Origin: Candidatus Aerophobota bacterium
GTDB lineage: Bacteria > Aerophobota > Aerophobia > Aerophobales > AE-B3A
Reading direction: 5' to 3'
DNA: 5,814 nucleotides
NCBI GenBank assembly: GCA_030616535.1
Contig: JAUWXE010000072.1
Coordinates: 1-5,814, forward strand
Below the pieces are notes generated by a model, which saw only the letters and a list, made by a program, of their open reading frames with translations, searched no databases and was not told where the DNA came from. Positions 1-5,814 of this stretch are shown piece by piece (within the stretch, counting starts at the first letter, position 1; every line of letters starts with the position of its first letter). Both the position numbers and the translations under genes were made by a program.

Positions 1-2
1 AA

Positions 3-1460
3 AGAGGTAAACCTTTAACAAAGGTGGAGTGCATAGGAGAGATGGCTTCTCCAAAAAATGGAACTGAGATCAGCTTCAAACCTGACCCAGAAATATTTGA
101 ATCAATAGAATTTAACTGGGAAAGAGTGACTCGTCGTTTGAGAGAACTGGCCTTTCTGAATCAGGGACTCCATATAGAGGTAGAAGATGAAAGAAGTGGT
201 AAGAAGCGCACCTTTGTCTACGAAGGAGGGATTAGGGCCTTTGTAAAGCACCTCAACCGGAATCGAGAGGTTCTTTTTGAGGAGCCCGTCTATCTTCAAG
301 GAGAAAAAGATAGCATAACTCTGGAGGCAGCCATTCAATATAATCAAAGCTTTATCCAGGACATTTTCGCCTTTGTCAATGATATTAATACTGAGGAAGG
401 AGGAACTCATCTTTCTGGTTTTTAGTCTGCCTTAACTAGAACCATCCATGACTATATTAAGAAAAAGGAAAACAAGCCAATCGTTCTCTTAGGAGAAGAC
501 GTAAGAGAAGGTTTAACCGCTATTATTAATATGAAGATGCCCAATCCTCAGTTTGAGGGACAGACAAAAACCAGATTAGGCAATACTGAAGCCAAGGGGA
601 TTGTGGAATCCATTGTTCATAAAAATCTCTCCCGATACCTGGAGGAAAATCCCACCATAGGTAAATTGGTAATACAGAATGTTCTCTCTGCTTCGCGGGT
701 TCGAGAAGCTGCCCAGAAAGCAAGGGAAATAACCCGAAGGAAGGAAAGTCTGGGAGGAGGAACCCTTCCTGGTAAACTGGCCGCTTGCTCCGAGGATAAT
801 CCCGAAAGGAATGAGCTTTTCATAGTGGAGGGGGATTCAGCAGGAGGCTCTGCTAAGCAGGGAAGAGATAGGCGTTTCCAGGCTATCCTGCCCTTAAGGG
901 GAAAAATTCTCAATGTTGAAAAGACTCATCTAGTCAAGATTCTCAATAATGAAGAGATAAAATCTATGATCACCGCTATCGGTACCCGTATTAAGGATGA
1001 ATTCAATCTGTCTAGACTGAGATACCACAAAATCATCCTTATGAGTGATGCGGATGTGGATGGAGCTCATATCAGGACTCTTATTCTCACCTTCTTTTAT
1101 CGGTATATGCAGGATTTAATTAGGGAAGGCCATGTTTACATTGCCCAACCACCTCTCTATAAGGTTAATGGTAAAAATAAAGAATATTTTCTTTACCGTG
1201 AGGAGAGCTTGAAGGAATTAAGAAAAGAGCTGGGGGAGGAAAAATTAGAGATTCAACACTATAAAGGTCTAGGGGAGATGAATCCCGAACAGCTCTGGCA
1301 AGCCACCATGAATCCGGCCACCCGCACCATCTTTCAGGTTTCCATAGAAGATGCGGTCCAGGCCGATGAGCTATTTACCATCCTCATGGGAGGAGAAGTT
1401 GAGCCTCGTCGTAGGTTCATTGAGGATCACGCCCTGGAAGTAACCAACCTGGACATATAA
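3..1460 (+). CDS. gyrB: DNA gyrase subunit B, 5'-partial, with one in-frame TAG
   Basis: ATPase and TOPRIM subunit of DNA gyrase, which with GyrA introduces negative supercoils into DNA. The frame is open from the left edge, so roughly the first 150 residues, including most of the ATP-binding pocket, lie outside; this estimate is from family length. The GTG at 24 is internal, because residues before it (RGKPLTKV) already match GyrB. Counting from base 3, the transducer domain comes first, with QTK at residues 187-189 holding the conserved ATP-contacting Lys. Next is TOPRIM, with EGDSAGG at 276-282 and DADVD at 349-353, which supply the metal-binding acidic residues. QLWQATMNP lies at 430-438 and the end (FIEDHALEVTNLDI) is typical of GyrB. 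A TAG interrupts the frame at residue 141, within GGTHLSGF-*-SALTRTI, yet the frame is conserved on both sides. The stop is TAA. Identity is certain; whether full-length protein is made is not. Confidence 0.95.
423..425 (+). other. In-frame TAG inside gyrB
   Basis: The codons read Gly-Phe-TAG-Ser-Ala-Leu-Thr-Arg. GyrB proteins usually have Lys or Arg after this Gly-Phe and before the Ser/Thr-Ala-Leu-Thr-Arg segment. TAG is one base from the Lys codon AAG. Sequence before and after stays in the same frame and matches GyrB, so this is a substitution-type stop and not an indel. Termination here would lose the transducer Lys and all of TOPRIM, giving a non-functional subunit. Confidence 0.9.
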
Positions 1461-1466
1461 ATAAAA

Positions 1467-1478
1467 AAGGGGGTTATC
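1467..1478 (+). promoter_or_regulatory. Strong ribosome-binding site of gyrA
   Basis: AAGGGGGTTATC directly precedes the gyrA ATG and matches 10 of 12 bases of the extended Shine-Dalgarno sequence AAGGAGGTGATC. Five bases separate the G run from the ATG. It lies in the 18-bp gap after the gyrB TAA, and it fixes the gyrA start at 1479. Confidence 0.8.
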
Positions 1479-3887
1479 ATGGCTTTGGAAGGTAGAGTTG
1501 TTCCGCTTTATCTGGAAGAAGAAATGAAGACTTCTTACCTGAATTACGCTATGAGCGTAATTGTGGGTCGAGCCTTACCCGATGTCCGAGATGGGCTAAA
1601 GCCGGTACAACGAAGGATTCTTTATGCCATGCAGGGATTGGGTTTACTTCCCAACAAGCCTTACAGAAAATCGGCTCGTCTGGTAGGGGAGGTTTTAGGA
1701 AAATACCATCCTCATGGAGATATGGCCGTCTATGATGCTTTGGTGAGAATGGCTCAAGACTTTTCCCTGCGTCATCCTCTGGTTGACGGGCAAGGAAATT
1801 TTGGCTCTGTGGATGGGGACCCTCCAGCCGCTATGAGATACACCGAGGTAAGACTCTCGCTCATAACCTGGGAGATGCTTGAGGATCTGGATAAGGATAC
1901 AGTCGACTTTCTACCCAACTTTGACAACAGCCTCAAAGAGCCCCTTGTTCTACCAGCAAAAATACCTAATCTCCTATTAAATGGGAGCTCTGGAATAGCC
2001 GTGGGGATGGCCACCAATATCCCTCCTCATAATCTGAGTGAGCTGGTGGATGCCTGTATCAGAATGATTGAGGATCCTCAAATCTCTGTCGATGAGCTTT
2101 TAGAAATCATTCGAGGTCCAGATTTTCCCACCGGGGGGATTATTATAGGGACGAGGGAAATTAAAAGAGCCTACCGGTATGGAAAGGCAAAGATAATCTT
2201 GCGAGGAAGAGCTAACATCGAAACTACCCAGGACAGAGAAAGTATTGTTATTGCTGAACTTCCCTATCAGGTTAATAAAGCAAAATTGATTGAGACCATC
2301 GCTGGCCTATCTCAGGATAATAGAATAAAGGGGATCAAGAGCCTGCGGGATGAATCGGACAGAAAGGGAATAAGGATTGTGATAGAGCTTTCCCGCACCA
2401 CCAGTGCTGAGGTCATTTTAAATCAACTTTATAAATATACCCCTCTTCAGACGACCTTTGGAGTTATTCTTTTAGCCATACTGGGTGGTAAGCCACGCCT
2501 TTTGAACCTGTTCGAGATGCTCCGGTGCTACCTTGATCATCGCAAAGAGGTAGTTACCCGACGGACAAAATTCCTACTTTCCCGGGAGAAGAAAAAGGCC
2601 CACCTTTTGGAGGGACTCAAGAAAGCTCTGGCGAAACTGGATGAGGTAATTAAAATTATAAGGTCATCTTCCAATCCAGAAGAAGCCAGGAATCACCTGA
2701 TAAAGTCGCTAAGGCTAAGTGATGAACAGGCCCGAGCGATTCTGGAGATGAGGCTGGCTCGCCTGACCGGTCTGGAGAGGGATAAAGTGGACCAGGATTA
2801 TGCCGAATCGGTAAAAAAAATAGCGAAGCTAGAGGAGATGCTGGCAAAGGAGCCCCTGATTTGGGCAACCATTAAGGAAGAACTTATCCAGATTAAGGAA
2901 AAATATGGAGAAGAGAGGCGGACCCTGATTGAGACCCTAGTAAAAGAGTTAACCTTTAAACCAGAAGATTTGATCAACAAAGAGGATATCGTCGGCACTA
3001 CCACGCGTCAGGGCTAGATAAAGTACACGTCCTTGAGAGCTTAGACGCGACAACGACGTGGGGGCAAGGGGATGAGCGGTATGATCATGGAAAAGGGAGA
3101 TTTTGTCGAGGACCTTTTTATTACTCACACTCATTCTATCCTCTTATTTTTTACCAATTTAGGAAAGGTTCATTGGGCCAGAGCCTACGATATTCCTCAA
3201 AAGAAGCGATCAGCTAAAGGCAGAGCGCTGGTTAACTTCCTCTCTCTGGGAAAGAATGAGAGAGTGAGTAAAACTCTGGCCCTGGACAACTTTGAAAATG
3301 AAGGCTTTCTGGTTATGGTCACCAAGAAAGGGAAAGTAAAGAAAACCAGGCTTTCCGCTTATTCCCATCCTAAAAAAGGAGGAATAATGGGAATTCTTTT
3401 GCAGGAGGGAGATGAGTTAATTAAAGTCATGCTCACTCAAGGCGAAGAAGATATAGTCTTGGTCACCAGGAAAGGCAAGGCTATTCTTTTTTCTGAAAAA
3501 GATGTTCGTGCCACAGGAAGAACTTCCTTAGGAGTAAAGGGAATCTCTTTAGGGGAAGAGGATGAGGTAATGGATGCCGTCATTACCAGAGAGGATGAAG
3601 CTTTGTTTACTGTTACCTCCAAAGGTTACGGGAAAAGAACCCTTTTTGCTAAGTACCGAAAAACCAGAAGAGGCGGCAAAGGAATCATTAACCTACGTTT
3701 TGTTCCCTCTAAAGGTGAAGTGGTGGGAGCAAAAAGAATAAAGCGAAGTGATGAGGTGATTGTTATCACCCGGAAGGGAAAGAGCATTCGCCTGGCAGCC
3801 AAAAATATCTCCCTTATTGGAAGAAATACCTCCGGTCCTCGCATAATCAGGTTAGGCAAAGATGACGAGGTTATTGCTCTGACATGA
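1479..3887 (+). CDS. gyrA: DNA gyrase subunit A, full length if two in-frame TAGs are read through
   Basis: DNA-cleaving and DNA-wrapping subunit of gyrase. Reading through both TAGs gives 802 residues, within the usual range of about 800-875. The core has KPVQRRILYAM from residue 41, HPHGDMAVYD at 77-86 in the helix that contacts quinolones, and AMRYTEVRLS with catalytic Tyr121 preceded by Arg120. NGSSGIAVGMATNIPPHN, which carries the DNA-bending Ile, follows. A charged coiled-coil-like region occupies roughly residues 370-500. The canonical GyrA box QRRGGKG at 525-531 marks this as gyrase and not topoisomerase IV, and is followed by beta-pinwheel blades to the end. TAG codons fall at positions 513 and 522, just where the core meets the wrapping domain. 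The frame is unbroken across both. The gene ends in TGA overlapping the fabD ATG. There is no acidic C-terminal tail. Residue 82, Ser83 in E. coli, is Met. Confidence 0.95.
3015..3017 (+). other. First in-frame TAG in gyrA (codon 513)
   Basis: Context is Arg-Gln-Gly-TAG-Ile-Lys. GyrA normally has Tyr here (Gly-Tyr-Ile/Val-Lys), and TAG is one base from TAT or TAC. In a later blade of the same protein the equivalent position is Tyr (TAC, 3627-3629); in another blade it is Lys (3333-3335). The site is at the boundary between the cleavage core and the wrapping domain. Confidence 0.9.
3026..3060 (+). repeat. Short inverted repeat flanking the second gyrA TAG
   Basis: CACGTC at 3026-3031 and GACGTG at 3055-3060 are exact reverse complements separated by 23 bases, with the second TAG in the loop. 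A competing pairing exists between CGCGTC (3004-3009) and GACGCG (3044-3049). Both stems are only six bases and lie in a CpG-rich patch, so chance is likely; no function is assigned. Confidence 0.3.
3042..3044 (+). other. Second in-frame TAG in gyrA (codon 522)
   Basis: It lies nine codons after the first TAG and two codons (Thr-Arg) before the GyrA box QRRGGKG. The family normally has Tyr at this position. Two later blades of this same protein have Tyr at the equivalent place (TAT at 3360-3362 and TAC at 3654-3656). TAG is one base from either Tyr codon. Confidence 0.9.
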
Positions 3888-4807
3888 GAAAAATAGCTTT
3901 CCTTTTTCCCGGGCAGGGTTCTCAACACGTAGGAATGGGAAGAGGATTCATTGATGGGTATGAAGAGGCCCGAAAAATCTTCCGGCAGGCCCGCAATGTC
4001 CTAGGTTTTGATCTTGAGCTACTATGTAATCACGGCCCGGAAGAAGAGCTGAAAAAGACAACTAATGCTCAACCAGCTCTGTTGACGGTGAACTGGGTCC
4101 TTACCAGAATTTTGAGAGAAAAGGGGATAGAACCAACCGTAGTAGCCGGGCACAGTCTAGGAGAGTATAGTGCAGTACTTGGCGCTGAGGTGGTTGACTA
4201 TCCTGCTGCCTTAAGACTGGTTCGACGAAGAGCCCAGTTTATGGAGGAGGCCTCTGGTGCTATAGATGGTGAAATGGCAGCCGTAATTGGGCTACCCAGA
4301 GAAGTCGTTTTGTCAATTTGCCAGAAAATTAAAGGGGTAGAGGCGGTCAACTTTAATTCTCCCTCTCAGGTGGTTATTGCTGGGGAAAAAAAAGCAGTAG
4401 AAATAGCGAGTAAGAAACTGAAGCAGGAGGGGGCAAAGAAGGTTATCCCCCTTCTGGTAAGCGGTCCCTTCCACACCTCCTTTATGAGGCGCGCAGCTTT
4501 AAAATTCAGTCAAGAATTAGATAAAATCTCTTTCTCAGATCCTTGCTGTAAGGTCCTCACCAACGCCTTTGCCCGGTATGCCTTAAGTGCCGAAGAAATT
4601 AAAAAGGCCCTGCGTATGCAAATGGATCATCCCGTTCTCTGGGAGGATTCTATGAGGAAACTACTCACTGATGGAATCGATCTATTCATTGAAGTAGGAC
4701 CAGGAAAGGTTCTACGGGGGCTCCTGCAAAGAATTGACAGGAGAGCATTGACTTTGGGAATGAAAAATCCCGAGGATCTAGAGAGAATTGAAGACTACTG
4801 CAGCTAA
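3884..4807 (+). CDS. fabD: Malonyl-CoA:ACP transacylase
   Basis: Cytosolic enzyme that moves malonyl from CoA to acyl carrier protein, supplying the extender unit for type II fatty-acid synthesis. The 307 residues match the family's usual length of about 310. Motifs in order are FPGQGSQ at 8-14 (oxyanion hole), GHSLGEYSA at 89-97 with nucleophile Ser91, Arg116 in the LVRRRAQFM segment, which binds the malonate carboxylate, and GPFHTSFM at 194-201 with catalytic His197. The C-terminal IEVGPGKVL is also typical. The ATG overlaps the gyrA TGA as ATGA. The nearest Shine-Dalgarno-like GAGG is about 13 bases away, so initiation probably depends on translational coupling to gyrA. It contains no in-frame TAG and ends in TAA. 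No other fatty-acid gene is visible; the next gene lies on the opposite strand. The assignment is firm. Confidence 0.95.
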   Translation: MRKIAFLFPGQGSQHVGMGRGFIDGYEEARKIFRQARNVLGFDLELLCNHGPEEELKKTTNAQPALLTVNWVLTRILREKGIEPTVVAGHSLGEYSAVLGAEVVDYPAALRLVRRRAQFMEEASGAIDGEMAAVIGLPREVVLSICQKIKGVEAVNFNSPSQVVIAGEKKAVEIASKKLKQEGAKKVIPLLVSGPFHTSFMRRAALKFSQELDKISFSDPCCKVLTNAFARYALSAEEIKKALRMQMDHPVLWEDSMRKLLTDGIDLFIEVGPGKVLRGLLQRIDRRALTLGMKNPEDLERIEDYCS

Positions 4808-4928
4808 ATTTTATTTCCTAGCCTCTTCCTCATCTTCAACCCTCACCTTTGAACTGAAATGCCGGCGGAGTAGTAATGAATTCTCACCCACTTATGTAGT
4901 TGACACCGATGGGGCTGGGGAATGGTAT
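4808..4928. other. Convergent intergenic gap
   Basis: This 121-bp space separates the converging ends of fabD and the minus-strand unknown gene. I see no convincing hairpin followed by a T run on either strand and no small gene with a ribosome-binding site. It contains a TTGACA at 4900-4905 without a good -10 partner. Confidence 0.5.
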
Positions 4929-5372
4929 TCAAAAAAAAGGAGATCGCCCTTTTAGCTTTATGGTATTCTTTTTATAATCCTCAAGTATTTCCTTTCTATC
5001 TTCAAGAGTCCTGATCCTAACTCGCCTTTTTGGAATGATCTCATCTGTGGAATCTGTTTTGTAGTAAAATACACCCTCATCATTGCTAAAGAACAGGTGT
5101 AAAGTAAGGGAAGCACAGGGACTTGCTGCAGTTCTCCCTATCACTGTCAAATGTCCCAGAAGATGCCTAATCTCCTCCACGGTAACTCCAGTTATCCCTG
5201 AGGTAGCGAAACATAAAATTGCTGTTTCCTGCTCATTGAGCGGGACCGGTTGTTCTTTAGAATTGTAGTTGAGGCCAGCACGTCGTGAGAGCAATTTCCC
5301 CCCTTGAGGAAATCTCCTGGTTCTCCTTCTATACATAGTTTTAAAAAGGGGCGCATCAAAATCTATAGGCAT
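4929..5372 (-). CDS. Protein of unknown function, possibly a truncated N-terminal part of a larger protein
   Basis: A 147-residue basic protein with no signal peptide or membrane segment. The start is well supported: AGGTGA lies about seven bases before the ATG, and an in-frame TGA sits just upstream (5385-5387). It has an Arg-rich start (YRRRTRRFPQGG, about residues 14-25), a predicted helical segment PVPLNEQETAILCFATSGITG (about 42-62), and a charged C-terminal part with EDRKEILEDYKKNTIKLKGR. From memory the arrangement resembles the front part of some uncharacterised nitroreductase-like proteins of uncultured bacteria, but no flavin-binding motif is visible. The TGA stop follows immediately after eight T residues on the coding strand, so a slippage or sequencing indel could have shortened it; I could not recover an obvious continuation in the other frames. 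It lies 68 bp after the upstream peptidase gene on the same strand and may be cotranscribed. Confidence 0.65.
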   Translation of the reverse strand: MPIDFDAPLFKTMYRRRTRRFPQGGKLLSRRAGLNYNSKEQPVPLNEQETAILCFATSGITGVTVEEIRHLLGHLTVIGRTAASPCASLTLHLFFSNDEGVFYYKTDSTDEIIPKRRVRIRTLEDRKEILEDYKKNTIKLKGRSPFF

Positions 5373-5379
5373 CGATCTT

Positions 5380-5385
5380 TCACCT
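5380..5385 (-). promoter_or_regulatory. Ribosome-binding site of the 147-residue unknown gene
   Basis: On the minus strand the sequence reads AAGTGAGGTGAAAGATCG before the ATG. AGGTGA, a strong Shine-Dalgarno match, is separated from the ATG by seven bases. This supports the gene as real and fixes its start. Confidence 0.7.
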
Positions 5386-5440
5386 CACTTTAAGAGAGAA
5401 GTTTGATAGCTTTACTTTTTGCTATAAAAGCTGTTAATAA

Positions 5441-5814
5441 TTAACCTTTCTCACATAAGTCCTTGAGGATCTTTTGAATAATCTCTACGCCTTTTATCAT
5501 GTCTGCTATTGCTATCTTTTCTTCCTTTGTATGTTCCGATTGAACACCCATCCCTATGACTACGGTCTGGATACCTTTTTCGTTATAATGAGCAGCGTCT
5601 GTCCCACCACATATAACCTTTACCTTTGGATGTAGTCCTACACTGCTGATAGCTTTTTTCGCAATTGTAACAGCTTCTGCATCTTCTGAAATACGGTAAC
5701 ATCTTATGAGGAGTTCCATTGTGACATCTGCTCTTGCTCCGATAGAATCTGCTGCAGTAAGGAATATCTGCTTTATCAAGTTGCTGCGCTTAAGACACTT
5801 CTCGTGTGTTTTAC
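5441..5814 (-). CDS. M20-family PepT-like metallopeptidase, C-terminal part
   Basis: The frame is open to the right edge, so the N-terminal part is missing and about 124 residues remain. The TTG at 5777-5779 is internal: residues before it (KTHEKCLKRSNL) continue the family pattern. The fragment covers the end of the lid (dimerisation) domain and the last part of the catalytic domain. It shows YRISEDAEAV, then GGTDAAHYNEKGI and IGMGVQSEHTKEEKI, where the His of EHTKE corresponds to the final metal ligand of the M20 fold. This pattern is typical of PepT-like peptidases that cleave small peptides in the cytosol, though related M20 deacylases cannot be excluded without the N-terminal metal ligands. 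It ends in TAA and has no in-frame TAG. Confidence 0.85.
   Translation of the reverse strand, partial: KTHEKCLKRSNLIKQIFLTAADSIGARADVTMELLIRCYRISEDAEAVTIAKKAISSVGLHPKVKVICGGTDAAHYNEKGIQTVVIGMGVQSEHTKEEKIAIADMIKGVEIIQKILKDLCEKG

Noticed and set aside
24..425. A separate 133-residue gene starting at GTG 24
   Set aside because: It is GyrB sequence continuing from the left edge; the end is the in-frame TAG, and GyrB continues in the same frame.
531..1460. Independent gene starting at ATG 531
   Set aside because: The 35 codons between the TAG and this ATG still encode conserved GyrB sequence in frame, and no ribosome-binding site precedes 531.
1772..2017. Antisense open frames opposite gyrB, gyrA and fabD
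   Set aside because: They lie fully within well-supported genes, lack ribosome-binding sites and show no recognisable motifs.
3015..3060. Pyrrolysine-insertion-type RNA structure after the TAG
   Set aside because: Only weak six-base pairings are present, no pyl gene or CUA tRNA is in the window, and Tyr is the expected residue.
3018..3071. Frameshift in gyrA as the cause of the break
   Set aside because: Both halves share one frame, and the segment between them reads as GyrA including the GyrA box; only two TAG codons interrupt it.
4900..4928. Plus-strand promoter with TTGACA at 4900-4905
   Set aside because: No matching -10 at 16-18 bp and no plus-strand gene follows.
5406..5432. Terminator or promoter between the two minus-strand genes
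   Set aside because: The possible stems (AGCTTT/AAAGCT or ATAGC/GCTAT) are AT-rich and short without a T tract, and the TTAACA-type -35 has only a poor -10.

Overview
The window looks like a stretch of bacterial chromosome from a moderately low-GC organism, probably an uncultured anaerobe-like lineage. The lineage cannot be fixed from sequence alone. Shine-Dalgarno sites, short intergenic gaps and a complete bacterial FabD support Bacteria. The plus-strand block reads gyrB (5' end outside the window), gyrA, fabD with an 18-bp gap and then a 4-bp ATGA overlap, so it is probably one operon. GyrB and GyrA are the two subunits of DNA gyrase. FabD loads malonyl groups onto acyl carrier protein for fatty-acid synthesis and is an unusual close partner for gyrase.

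The striking feature is that both gyrase genes are interrupted by in-frame TAG codons with no frameshift: one in gyrB (423-425) and two in gyrA (3015-3017 and 3042-3044). On both sides of every TAG the same reading frame carries recognisable gyrase sequence. The expected residues are Lys (or Arg) in GyrB and Tyr at both GyrA sites, and each TAG is one base from a codon for Lys or Tyr. The five visible gene ends use TAA or TGA, never TAG. This fits TAG suppression or reassignment, including a possible pyrrolysine or amber-suppressor tRNA, but nonsense mutation, a decaying gyrase copy or assembly error are real alternatives. Both gyrA TAGs sit at the junction between the DNA-cleaving core and the DNA-wrapping C-terminal domain, so termination there would leave a core without its wrapping domain.

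After fabD comes a 121-bp convergent gap. The minus strand then carries a 147-residue protein of unknown function with a good ribosome-binding site, and upstream of it (toward the right edge) the C-terminal part of an M20-family, PepT-like metallopeptidase whose start lies outside the window. No RNA gene, mobile element or CRISPR array was seen.
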